Shown here piece by piece: positions 1 through 7,902 of a stretch of 64,000 bases of DNA. Origin of the DNA: an uncultured Cryomorphaceae bacterium (GTDB taxonomy: Bacteria > Bacteroidota > Bacteroidia > Flavobacteriales > Schleiferiaceae). The notes beneath the pieces are model-generated. The model did no database searches. It saw only the letters and a list, made by a program, of their open reading frames with translations, and was not told the origin of the DNA. The position numbers and the translations under genes were made by a program. Position 1 is the stretch's first letter; each line of letters opens with the position of its first letter. The stretch spans positions 1 through 64,000 of the forward strand of contig CAKZJV010000009.1 of the NCBI GenBank assembly GCA_937120475.1, given 5' to 3'.

Positions 1-476
1 GCGTCATACACGGCATGCATCATGTGGGGCTGGCCATCGGCTCCTCCGTTCAGGGCTAAGTCGGGTAAGGGGCCCCGGACTAACCAATTGTTGGCTCCGG
101 CTGCTCCGTTGGTGAAGCAGCGAAAGCCGGTGGCTCCTGCGTCTCCGAAAATGTAATACAGGGTGGTGCTGGGGGTGGTTACGCCACTGGTGTAAAAGGC
201 GAGGGTGAAACTGCCGTTGATGGTGGTGTTCCAACCGGTGTTAATTACATTACCGGTGGAGCTGGCTCCGTTGCCGCCTAAGGCGGTGGTGTTCTGAAAA
301 CCTCCGGAGGGGACTCCGAGTCCACTGGGGACGGTTACCGGATTGGTCCCTACGGGATTGGTCGCCAGATTGTCCACCGTCACTCCGTTGTCAAAGTTGT
401 AATAGATCAGCTCAGGGGTTTGACTGAACCCCCACGTGCTTATCATTACCAAACTAAGTAGTAGTAACTTCTTCAT
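1..476 (-). CDS. Secreted LamG/ConA-like protein, 3' part outside window
   Basis: Reading the minus strand from ATG at 474-476 gives 158 codons with no stop before the window edge, so the gene is partial. The first 19 residues, MKKLLLLSLVMISTWGFSQ, are a clear signal peptide. The mature part is rich in Gly, Asn, Thr and Ala and has beta-strand patterns such as GSFTLAFYTSG, TLYYIFGDAG and GPLPDLALNGGADG, ending in MHAVYDA. This fits the start of a concanavalin-A/LamG-like domain as found in T9SS-secreted adhesins or glycan-binding proteins. The C-terminal sorting domain expected for such cargo would lie outside the window. Signal peptide is seen; the LamG assignment is inference. Confidence 0.7.
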   Translation of the reverse strand, partial: MKKLLLLSLVMISTWGFSQTPELIYYNFDNGVTVDNLATNPVGTNPVTVPSGLGVPSGGFQNTTALGGNGASSTGNVINTGWNTTINGSFTLAFYTSGVTTPSTTLYYIFGDAGATGFRCFTNGAAGANNWLVRGPLPDLALNGGADGQPHMMHAVYD

Positions 477-614
477 TCTTACGATTTATAGGATTATTAA
501 ATTCATGATAGTAATTTTCAATAATAATAAATAATGCATTTACATCAAAGCAAAAACAGACCTACCCTCATACCAGCCCTTGGAAGACCCTGAAAATGAC
601 TACTAAACAAAAGA
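477..614. other. Intergenic, nothing recognised
   Basis: AT-rich spacer between two minus-strand genes. It should hold the promoter of the secreted LamG-like gene, but no convincing TTTG / TAnnTTTG pair was found. Confidence 0.4.
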
Positions 615-646
615 TTTACAGAGCGATAGAGATTGCTCTCCGTAAA
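615..646 (-). terminator. Rho-independent terminator after the barrel gene
   Basis: On the minus strand TTTACGGAG pairs with CTCTGTAAA (9 bp with one G-U, 14-nt loop) immediately after the stop codon at 648-650, and is followed by the T-rich TCTTTTGTTT. Confidence 0.5.
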
Positions 647-647
647 A

Positions 648-1751
648 TCAGAAAGCTTCACCGAAGGTGAAGTAATAATTGGCCGAGCCATAAGGCGATA
701 AGCCTACGTCCAGCCTGAGGTTTACCTTCTCCCTCCGGCTAATTCGAAAACGTAGTCCTCCTCCGTAGGTATGTTTGGTATAATCCAACTGAAGGGTATT
801 GAAATCGTAAAAAGTATTACCTACCGAATAAAATAAGGCCATACCAAAACGCTTGTAAAAGTTCCACCGGTACTCACCTTGTAATATAAGGCAGTTATTT
901 TCGCGGTAGCGACCCTCATAAAGACCTCTTAGTCTTTTATTGCCCCCCAAAAGAGCCATTTGATAAAAGGGTACGTTTCCAATATTGGATTCCCCATAAA
1001 AATTAAAAGCCAACACCTGCCGTTCGTTCAAGCCGTAGTAGCGGGAAACATCCAAGGACATTTTTATAAATGAGAAATCACTGCCGAAAAAACGGGTATG
1101 GGGCAACACCACTCCTTCCAGATACATTCCTTTAGAAGGGTAAAATTGATCGTTCCTGGAATCGTGATTGACAACCAGTCCTATACCGCCTGCCGCACCT
1201 CCCCTACTCCCGGGAATATCCCCATCCACCAAAAGGCCATTGCTATCTACCTCGGTTATATTAAAATCATCATACCAAAAACGGCCTCCCAGGTAGGTGT
1301 CCGGGAAAAACTCATAGAGAAAGCTATTGCGAATTCGGGGGAAGGTAACATCGTACACCTCTTCATTGCTATTGGGGGTACCTCCTCCCAAACCATAGAA
1401 GAAATAGACGTATTTATAATACCCCAATTCGCCATAGGTGAGGTAACGGCTTTGATTCCAGAAAAAACGGTAGGGGAAATACAGCAGCACCTGATCCATT
1501 AAGGTATAAGAAGCCCCTACCTGGAACTGGCTGGGACGGCTATCGGGCCTTTCACTCCTGAACCGGAAGGTGACAATTCCACCCACTCCAAAACCCAGGC
1601 TGGTTTCCGGCAGGTAATAAGCCACCGGTAAAATGGAGTAATTGAGTTTATAGGGATCGATAGAGTCTTTAGGCAGGGTATCGTTTTGAGCTGTAAGCCG
1701 AACAAAGCTTGTAAGGATCAGCATAAACATCGGATACCGGGTGTAGCGCAT
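648..1751 (-). CDS. BamA/TamA-family outer-membrane beta-barrel protein
   Basis: A 367-residue surface-antigen (D15) type protein. The chosen ATG at 1751 gives a signal peptide (MRYTRYPMFMLILTSFVRLT, then A-Q). The open frame continues upstream to 1988, but that part crosses a terminator hairpin and is not coding. The rest alternates aromatic and small residues as in transmembrane beta-strands. It has the typical blocks GGAAGGIGLVVNHDSRND, FYPSKGMYLE, and GGNKRLRGLYEGRYRENN near the end, and closes with Phe as usual for outer-membrane barrels. No POTRA domains are visible, so it is the short barrel-only form common in Bacteroidota. Substrate or role is unknown. A terminator follows directly. 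Confidence 0.85.
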   Translation of the reverse strand: MRYTRYPMFMLILTSFVRLTAQNDTLPKDSIDPYKLNYSILPVAYYLPETSLGFGVGGIVTFRFRSERPDSRPSQFQVGASYTLMDQVLLYFPYRFFWNQSRYLTYGELGYYKYVYFFYGLGGGTPNSNEEVYDVTFPRIRNSFLYEFFPDTYLGGRFWYDDFNITEVDSNGLLVDGDIPGSRGGAAGGIGLVVNHDSRNDQFYPSKGMYLEGVVLPHTRFFGSDFSFIKMSLDVSRYYGLNERQVLAFNFYGESNIGNVPFYQMALLGGNKRLRGLYEGRYRENNCLILQGEYRWNFYKRFGMALFYSVGNTFYDFNTLQLDYTKHTYGGGLRFRISRREKVNLRLDVGLSPYGSANYYFTFGEAF

Positions 1752-1778
1752 GCTCAAATATAAATATACACCCCGCAC

Positions 1779-1807
1779 AAAAAAGCCCCACCGCACGGTG
1801 AGGCTTT
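1779..1807 (-). terminator. Terminator hairpin, copy 1
   Basis: On the minus strand GCCTCACC pairs with GGTGGGGC (one G-U) around a GTGC loop and is followed by six T. It lies upstream of the barrel gene, so it ends some transcript entering from higher coordinates. It is 33 of 35 bases identical to the copy at 1940-1974. Confidence 0.6.
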
Positions 1808-1830
1808 GGGTGATCCCGGCAGGATTACTC
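1808..1830 (-). other. tRNA 3'-end-like remnant, copy 1
   Basis: Minus-strand sequence AATCCTGCCGGGATCACC looks like the 3' half of a T-arm plus an acceptor arm, and is placed where a tRNA would precede the terminator hairpin. The rest of a tRNA (anticodon arm, D arm) is absent, so this is at best a truncated relic. Resemblance by eye only. Confidence 0.3.
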
Positions 1831-1939
1831 CGTGATCCTTTAAACACTCTTATTAAACGCCACCCCAAAGCCTCTTTCGCTACGCTCAAGGGAAATTTTA
1901 TTTCCGCAAACACCGAAGCTAGCTTCGTTTTGCTGCAAT

Positions 1940-1968
1940 AAAAAAGCCCCACCGTAAGGTGAGGCTTT
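1940..1968 (-). terminator. Terminator hairpin, copy 2
   Basis: Same structure as the copy at 1779-1807, with loop TTAC on the minus strand and a six-T tail. No intact minus-strand gene ends here. Confidence 0.6.
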
Positions 1969-1992
1969 GGGTGAACTGGACAGAACAAAATT
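1969..1992 (-). other. tRNA 3'-end-like remnant, copy 2
   Basis: Minus-strand TTCTGTCCAGTTCACCC again resembles the last bases of a tRNA (T-arm half and acceptor) just before the hairpin. No complete cloverleaf could be built from the flanking bases. Confidence 0.25.
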
Positions 1993-2259
1993 CAAACCTT
2001 TTTGAAGAAGATTTAAAGGATATCTTAAGACTATACGAGTTGTTAAAGACAGCTTAACCGTTCTTGTTTTGAAAGTCAAATGCAAATCTTGCCAACAAGG
2101 ACTGATTCCACAAAAATTTAAGCATATATTTTTTCGGATTAAAATAAAAATATTACTCTGAAAATACGCTGTTTGAATTGGCTATTTGAGCAATGTATTA
2201 AAGTATCTGATTTACATTTATTGAGCGCTAACTTATTAGTAATCAATAGGTATTTATAG
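1993..2259. other. Gene-free AT-rich spacer
   Basis: No coding frame with gene-like codon use. The 12-base word AAAGTATCTGAT occurs at 2200-2211 and again at 2355-2366, where it overlaps the ATG of the IS1-type transposase; this could be an IS-related repeat. Confidence 0.35.
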
Positions 2260-2290
2260 AGTCCGGTATGCTGCTAAAGTGTACCGGACT
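2260..2290 (+). terminator. Rho-independent terminator-like hairpin
   Basis: AGTCCGGTA at 2260-2268 pairs perfectly with TACCGGACT at 2282-2290 (9 bp, 13-nt loop), followed by TTTCTTTTTG. No plus-strand gene ends just upstream, so it may protect the transposase from read-through or belong to a lost gene. Confidence 0.5.
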
Positions 2291-2364
2291 TTTCTTTTTG
2301 AGAAAACAGTGTCGATGAAAGGCTTAAACTGCATTTTATAAAACCTCGTGTATCAAAGTATCTG

Positions 2365-3043
2365 ATGGATTGTAAACACTGTTCAAAACCCTGTTGTAAA
2401 TGTGGTAAACAAAGAAACGGCAAGCAAAAATACCGTTGTAAAAACTGCTTCAAATATCAGCAGGCCAGTTATCAGAACCAAGCTTACGACATTGACATCA
2501 ACAGTCAAATCACCTCAATGGCCAAAGAAGGAGTGAGTATCCGATCTATTGGCAGGCTCTTGAGCATTTCAAAAAACACGGTATTGAGACGTATCAGGCT
2601 TATTGTGGCCTCCATAAAGAAACCAGAGATTAAACTGGGCAGCATTTATGAACTTGATGAAATGTGGACATTCAGCCAATCCAAGAATAACCAGCAATGG
2701 ATCAGTTATATCTATGACAGGTCAACCAAGACGGTTGTCGATTTCGTGGTCGGGCGCAGAAGCAGAGAACTTTCAAGACCAATAGTTTCAGAAGTATTCA
2801 GGATCGCCCAGAACTAATTGCTACAGACGGGCCATCTGTATATAAAAGTCATCCCCTCACAACTTCACATTGTCAGTGCCTATACCCCCCAAAAAACCTG
2901 AATTAATAACACACTTGAAACGGCTTTCCAGAAAGACCCTATGTTTCTCCAAAAGTGAAGAAATACTAAAAGCGGTGCTCAGGATTTATTTTTGGTCGTT
3001 TTTCATAAAAATAGAAAGGCTGGCTCAAGTATCGACCGAATAA
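2365..3043 (+). pseudogene. IS1-family transposase, broken
   Basis: The first 150 codons encode the InsA-like N-terminal zinc finger (CKHCSKPCCKCG ... YRCKNC, residues 3-30), a helix-turn-helix, and the beginning of the DDE domain (YELDEMWTF, about residue 95). The frame stops at TAA 2815-2817. The same frame then continues with LYIKVIPSQLHIVSAYTP, a recognisable DDE-domain block, and the frame shifts by one near 2890-2900. The C-terminus ELITHLKRLSRKTLCFSKSE... up to RIYFW then follows in the new frame, with a stop at 3041-3043. A nonsense mutation and a frameshift make this element inactive. Terminal inverted repeats were not found. Confidence 0.85.
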
Positions 3044-3309
3044 TCAAATTGTCATGCAATATAGAGACTGGTATCAGCTCAATAAGGCTAAGGAAAAGTC
3101 CCAATAGAAAGGCAAAAAAAAAAACTTTGGTACACTTTCTCATTTTAATCAGGGTAAAATTGAGGAATGCATTCCCATATAGAATTAACAAATCTGCCTT
3201 TATCCAAAAGAAATATACCAGCGGTAAACCGTCAAGCCAAAACAGCACAAAGCACCGTGAACCAGTCTCCCGGTTTTACCCTGGTTTATTGCTTGAATTT
3301 CACCCTTGG
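3044..3309. other. Gene-free region after the IS1 remnant
   Basis: No gene recognised. A hydrophobic 81-codon minus-strand frame (3003-3248) overlaps the IS1 C-terminus and has no family resemblance, so it is not called. A run of eleven A lies near 3116-3126. Confidence 0.4.
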
Positions 3310-3720
3310 CTGTACACACCCACGCCCCTTGCTTGACATTTTTATACCCACCGCTGTGTGCAGCACCGCCTATTTTAGCACGATAGACCCCTTGGGCGCA
3401 CGCACCCATGCTATAGGACGGCTGTACGCACCCACGCCCCTTGGTTGACCTTTTTATACCCATGGCTGTGTGCAGCACCGCCCATTTTAGCACGGTAGAT
3501 CCTTTGGGTGCACACACCCATGCTATAGGACGGCTGTACACACCCACGCCCCTTGATTGACCTTTTTATGCCCACGGCTGTGTGCAGCACCGCCCATTTT
3601 AGCGTGCTGCCCCCCTTTGGGCGTACGCACCCATGCTATAGCATGGGTGTACAGACCCACGCCCTTTGATGAAAGCCTTGCTTCCACCCACGGTTGTGTA
3701 CGGCCCTACTTTAACACGTA
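3310..3720. repeat. 112-bp tandem repeat, three full units plus a partial
   Basis: Units begin with CTGTACACACCCACGCCCCT or a close variant at 3310, 3422 and 3534 (period 112), and a degenerate fourth begins at 3647. Each unit contains the blocks TGTGTGCAGCACCGCC, ATTTTAGCAC and CACCCATGCTATAG. Units differ by scattered substitutions, so the array is not fresh. Overlapping open frames on both strands have no family resemblance and are considered artefacts of the repeat. Confidence 0.9.
3628..3649. repeat. Perfect 22-bp palindrome in the last repeat unit
   Basis: The sequence centred on TATA (core CCCATGCTATAGCATGGG) is its own reverse complement over 22 bases. The earlier units have CACCCATGCTATAGGACGG at this place, so only the left half is conserved and the full palindrome is specific to the last unit. 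An 8-bp palindrome GCGTACGC lies at 3621-3628. Confidence 0.8.
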
Positions 3721-3988
3721 CGGAAAGCAGTTTTTTTTAGTGCCAGAGGACACAGTTCTTCCAGAATTTATGAAAGGGTGCTGTACTAAAGCCAGAAATA
3801 ACAAAAGCACTATCGGCTCTCCTGACCCCCTGACGAGCTTGCCCCCTATGCACTCAGGTTGTTCCGGGGTACAAAATCTTACCAAGTTCTACCGCCTACG
3901 TACCTGTAATTTAGGCCATGCAATCAGGTTTTATGTGGCTGACCACCCAAAAAAGAACTGAAAGTACAAAGGCTGAAATCTAGGTTGT
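3721..3988. other. Gene-free region
   Basis: No coding frame or structural element recognised between the tandem repeat and the possible small ORF. Confidence 0.4.
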
Positions 3989-4117
3989 ATGAAACTAACC
4001 TTACACCACAACAGCACTCAAAAAGGCATCAAACTGCCCCTCGGCCCAACTCTTAAAAAAGAGGAAGCCGCTACGCTGGCCGCTTTGGGGTTCAGGCAGA
4101 ACGTCATCGAAGGCTGA
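3989..4117 (+). CDS. Possible 42-residue protein, doubtful
   Basis: ATG at 3989 opens a frame reading MKLTLHHNSTQKGIKLPLGP and ending LGFRQNVIEG. Residue and codon use look gene-like (charged and amphipathic C-terminal half), but no family is recognised and no ribosome binding site stands out. It could be a fragment of a longer lost gene or chance. Confidence 0.2.
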   Translation: MKLTLHHNSTQKGIKLPLGPTLKKEEAATLAALGFRQNVIEG

Positions 4118-4268
4118 GTGGACTAAGAGAGCCTGGTATATGAGCTGATAAGGTTGGTAGGTGATAACTCAACAATTGTTATGATAAGTAGGAACATTAT
4201 TGTGATTCTATTAGTAGCTCTTACAAATTTTCACACTTAAAAAAAAGGGCGTTTCACTAAAGAATTAG
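4118..4268. other. Gene-free leader region
   Basis: AT-rich region upstream of the metalloprotease. Its promoter should lie between here and 4359, but no confident box was found. Confidence 0.35.
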
Positions 4269-4291
4269 GGCGGTTAACTAAATAAACCGCC
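4269..4291. repeat. Hairpin upstream of the metalloprotease gene
   Basis: GGCGGTT at 4269-4275 pairs with AACCGCC at 4285-4291 (7 bp, 9-nt loop). It has no T tract on the plus strand. It could be an operator or the remains of a minus-strand terminator. Confidence 0.35.
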
Positions 4292-4359
4292 TATTCACTA
4301 TGCAGGTATACTAGTTAAGCGTAAGGGAGTTGTACTTTCAAGGGTTAAAAATCTCTCTC

Positions 4360-7300
4360 ATGAACAAACAACTATCCTTCATTTTAATCAGTTTACTAGT
4401 ACCCTTTTTCTCCAATGGGCAAATTGACTGCGGCTGGACCGACAGTACCGAAACGGAATCATCATCTTCATACTTGCCAGAATCTGTTTCTGATTGCGTG
4501 AACCCCAACGACAGTAAAGGCATAGCTTATATTCCAGCGGCCAATGATACCCTGGCCGTGTTAAACATCATGGCCATCATTGTGCAGGATACCGCAGGCA
4601 ACTCTTTGTTTTATGACGACCATTTTAAAGATTCCTCCTTCATCCACAACATGGTGCACGATGTGAGTGTGGCGAGCTATGGAAATGTGCCCGCCCCCAA
4701 TATTCCAAACCCCTTTCCCACCGTAAATATGTCCGATACGCGAATCCGGTTTAATTTTACGGGACTCGAATACGTGAAAAAAAGCAAGACCCACAATAAT
4801 GTACGATCAGAATTGGACATTATTGCCAACCTGCCCGCTTCCCGCACGGACAGTACCATGATATTGGTCTACTCACACCACGAAATTTCAGAATCGGCCG
4901 ATGTAGGCAGGCGTGGAGAAGCCGGGGCATACACTGTTATTTTCTGGGACCATGACACAAACTGGCATGCCGGATTGATGGCGCACGAGCTGGGCCATTG
5001 CCTGGGTTTGAGGCACACTTTTTATGTGAACCCCTGGGTAAACGGTGATGGGTTAAGCGACACCCCGCTGGATGCTTATGTGACCTCCGCAAATGGTTGT
5101 GCACCATTGCCCCAGGGCTGTGGATGCCCTCCTTCAACCCCTTATCCCGGTAATATATGTCCTGAAAATTATATGGGGTACAACTCCCGTAAGTACTGGT
5201 CCCCTATACAGGCCGGGGTCATGCGCAGAACGGCCATACTGGAACGCAAAAAAGCCCTTCAGTACCAGGTGACGCCCCCTGTCCAGGTAGGTATTCCCGC
5301 ACAAGGCTGGCTGGATATTGTAAACCATGAAGTATGGACCAGCAGCCGCACCCTGCAAACCAATGTACGGGTAAAAAGCGGAGCCTCCCTTACCATTAGC
5401 GGCAGCGTGGGGATGCCCGTGGAAGGTGTTATTGAAGGAGAGGCCGGGGCGGAGCTTATTCTGGACTGCGGCTACCTTTACGGGGAAGGAGGGTTTTGGA
5501 CGGGCATACGGTTACTGGGCGATAATACCCTGGAACAAAGCCCGCAGAACCAGGGCAAGCTCACTATGGACAATTCATTGATATCCACGGCCACCGATGC
5601 CGTTTTCAACGGTACTTTACACAATTGTGCGGTAAGCCCGTCCGGAGGCATTATAGAGGTCAGTAATTCTACCTTTTACAACAACCTGCGCGATGTGGCC
5701 CTGGTGAAATACGACCGGGGAACGGGCACCGGGCATTGGCTGGCCGATTGGGTGGACTATAAAGCCACCTTTACCAATACCGTGTTTGAAAAGCAAGGTG
5801 ATTTTAATCCAGACAGCCTTTACCGTGGAGCCGCTGTTTCCCTTTGGGGCGTACACGGAGTAGTGTTTGACCAGTGCTCCTTTATAATGGAAGCTGGCTT
5901 AAGGGGGCAGACCCATATGCCCGGTGATGCCATTTATATGCTGGACGCTACCGCGTCAATTACCTCCGGAGAGATCAGGTATTTCACCTACGGCATACGT
6001 TCTTATACCACCAAACCGGTTTTCAGGGGTAGCCAGGTACACCAAATGCGCATGGCCAACAACCGCTATGGTGTACTGTTTAGCGGGGGGCACCGCCACA
6101 GTATCCTGGACAACCGGTTTTGGGTACCCAAAGATATTCCCGCAACATTGGGCAATGGCGCCTATGATTTACCCTATGGCATATATATGAACCATGCCGG
6201 AATGTTCCGCATAGAAGAAAACCGCATCCTGGCCTCTACCGCCAGCCCGGATCATTACTCCACCGCCCCCACCGCCACACACATAGCCCTGGGCATTAAT
6301 GAAAACGGAGACTTTAGTGATTTGGTGTACAACAACTCCTTCAACAACGGGCAAAACGCCATACAGGCCAGCGGGCAAAACCGGGATGGCACCGGACTGA
6401 ATGGTTTACAATGCCGCTGCAATGTAATAGCTGCCAAAACCGGTATTTACGTGCGGGGTACGCTCAATAACAGCCTGGATGGGGTGCGATTGAATCAGGG
6501 AAATGGGGTGTTAAACCCAGAACAAGAGGATATGGCCGGCAACCTGTTTGCGAATACCCCGGGCAAGGTATGGGCCTTTCTCAATGAATACACCCCCAAC
6601 ATCAACTACCATCACCACGATAAAGCCACGAATGCGCTGGTAGAGCCTGCACCCCGCCAGGGTGTGCTTACTTTTGGTTATCAGGGATTAAACTATAACG
6701 GAATGTCCTGCCCTACCAAACTGATGGTGTTACCGGAAGGCGATACCCTGATGGAAACCGACTACCCCTTTGCTGTAGCGGAAATTGATTTTGCGGACTA
6801 CAGCGGCAAGAGTGATTCATTGCGCACCCTGCTGGACAACCTGGTGGATGGCGGCAATACCTGGCAGTTGCAGGCCGAGATCTATTTTACGCCCCAACAT
6901 GAGTACTATGAGCTGTACCTGGACATGATGAACGAAGCCCCTTACCTGAGCCGGAGTGTACTCTCGGACCTGATTGCCCTGGATGGCTTTGACGATATGA
7001 TGCTGCGCAACGTGCTGGTGGCACACCCCCAATCGGCCAAAGATGCCGCCCTGATGGATCAGCTGGCCACCGATCACCCCGCTATGCCGCAGTATATGGT
7101 AGATGATATTATGGCCGGGCAGGATCAGTTTGGCACCAAAGAAGTAATGGAAGGCACGTTAAGTGCCTACCGCCAAAACCAGTTCAGCGCGGCCCACCGT
7201 TTGTTGGATATTTATACTGGCGACCCGGCTTACAGCGAAGAGGCGTTGACCGCAGTGCGCAGCATTTTTGATGCCATGCCCTTTGCCGGTTTTCAGTATA

Positions 7301-7902
7301 TGCGCGTGCAGATGGAGCTGGAGTTGGGAAATATAAGCCTGGCGCAAACCGTGCTGGACAACATCCCCAATATAGTAGTCATGAACGATGATGAAAGCGC
7401 CCGGCACAACCAAGTGGTGGGGTATTTTGATATACAAATGGATATGGCCGAAAACGGATTGCAATGGTGCGATGTGGATGAAACGGTACTGACCGGCCTG
7501 CAAGGCATGAGTGGCGCAAACCATGCAGCCGGAGCCTGGGCCCGGGCTGCCTTGACCCTGCGGGAACAAACGGTGAGTTACCGTGAGCCTTTATACCTGC
7601 CCGGGACCGATCAGGGCAAACGCAGCAGCGAGCATCAATACCCACAAGTGGAACGGCCTGCCACCCGCATCTACCCCAACCCTACGCGGGGGATTGTCAC
7701 GGTTGATCTGGGCGAAATCCCGCTGGACAAGGGCCTGACCCTTACCGTACACGACCTGAACGGTAAAGCCGTTAAAACCCTGAATCTTAAAGGACAAAGC
7801 ACGGTGATTGACTTGCGAAACTTGCCAGCCGGGGTATATGTGCTGTCCGTCCGTGCCGATGCAAATCGTATCTTTGAAGATAAACTCGTACTTTTTGATT
7901 AA
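4360..7902 (+). CDS. Secreted M43-type metalloprotease with beta-helix and T9SS sorting domain
   Basis: A 1180-residue T9SS cargo protein. ATG at 4360 gives a signal peptide (MNKQLSFILISLLVPFFSNG, then Q); the frame is open from an upstream TTG at 4330. The catalytic region contains HELGHCLGLRH (residues 209-219), the extended HExxHxxGxxH zinc site of metzincins, followed by NYMGYN as the Met-turn, as in M43 (pappalysin-like) proteases of Bacteroidota. A central region of about 350 residues with repeated short strands and NNRYG, ILDNRF and YNNSFNNG patterns resembles a right-handed parallel beta-helix. A helical segment of unknown role follows. The last 80 residues (IYPNPTRGIVTVDL ... LPAGVYVLSV) are a type A sorting domain. 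It is likely exported to the surface or medium as a protease or carbohydrate-associated enzyme. Confidence 0.88.
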   Translation: MNKQLSFILISLLVPFFSNGQIDCGWTDSTETESSSSYLPESVSDCVNPNDSKGIAYIPAANDTLAVLNIMAIIVQDTAGNSLFYDDHFKDSSFIHNMVHDVSVASYGNVPAPNIPNPFPTVNMSDTRIRFNFTGLEYVKKSKTHNNVRSELDIIANLPASRTDSTMILVYSHHEISESADVGRRGEAGAYTVIFWDHDTNWHAGLMAHELGHCLGLRHTFYVNPWVNGDGLSDTPLDAYVTSANGCAPLPQGCGCPPSTPYPGNICPENYMGYNSRKYWSPIQAGVMRRTAILERKKALQYQVTPPVQVGIPAQGWLDIVNHEVWTSSRTLQTNVRVKSGASLTISGSVGMPVEGVIEGEAGAELILDCGYLYGEGGFWTGIRLLGDNTLEQSPQNQGKLTMDNSLISTATDAVFNGTLHNCAVSPSGGIIEVSNSTFYNNLRDVALVKYDRGTGTGHWLADWVDYKATFTNTVFEKQGDFNPDSLYRGAAVSLWGVHGVVFDQCSFIMEAGLRGQTHMPGDAIYMLDATASITSGEIRYFTYGIRSYTTKPVFRGSQVHQMRMANNRYGVLFSGGHRHSILDNRFWVPKDIPATLGNGAYDLPYGIYMNHAGMFRIEENRILASTASPDHYSTAPTATHIALGINENGDFSDLVYNNSFNNGQNAIQASGQNRDGTGLNGLQCRCNVIAAKTGIYVRGTLNNSLDGVRLNQGNGVLNPEQEDMAGNLFANTPGKVWAFLNEYTPNINYHHHDKATNALVEPAPRQGVLTFGYQGLNYNGMSCPTKLMVLPEGDTLMETDYPFAVAEIDFADYSGKSDSLRTLLDNLVDGGNTWQLQAEIYFTPQHEYYELYLDMMNEAPYLSRSVLSDLIALDGFDDMMLRNVLVAHPQSAKDAALMDQLATDHPAMPQYMVDDIMAGQDQFGTKEVMEGTLSAYRQNQFSAAHRLLDIYTGDPAYSEEALTAVRSIFDAMPFAGFQYMRVQMELELGNISLAQTVLDNIPNIVVMNDDESARHNQVVGYFDIQMDMAENGLQWCDVDETVLTGLQGMSGANHAAGAWARAALTLREQTVSYREPLYLPGTDQGKRSSEHQYPQVERPATRIYPNPTRGIVTVDLGEIPLDKGLTLTVHDLNGKAVKTLNLKGQSTVIDLRNLPAGVYVLSVRADANRIFEDKLVLFD

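Noticed and set aside
4-234. 76-codon open frame on the minus strand, His/Arg/Pro-rich
   Set aside because: It overlaps the clear LamG-like gene on the same strand in another frame; its composition is that of a frame shadow.
1750-1988. Longer N-terminus of the outer-membrane protein
   Set aside because: The open frame upstream crosses a terminator hairpin and lacks a signal peptide; the ATG at 1751 gives a good one.
1808-1992. Intact tRNA genes
   Set aside because: Only the 3' acceptor/T-arm-like ends are visible; no cloverleaf or anticodon arm can be formed.
3003-3248. Hydrophobic 81-codon open frame (minus)
   Set aside because: Overlaps the C-terminus of the IS1 transposase relic and has no family resemblance; hydrophobic by base composition.
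3310-3720. CRISPR array
   Set aside because: Units are 112 bp and similar along their whole length, with no constant short repeat and variable spacer; it is a plain tandem repeat.
3557-3961. 134-codon open frame across the tandem repeat (plus)
   Set aside because: Runs through the 112-bp repeat in a frame that is not kept in the other units; no family resemblance.
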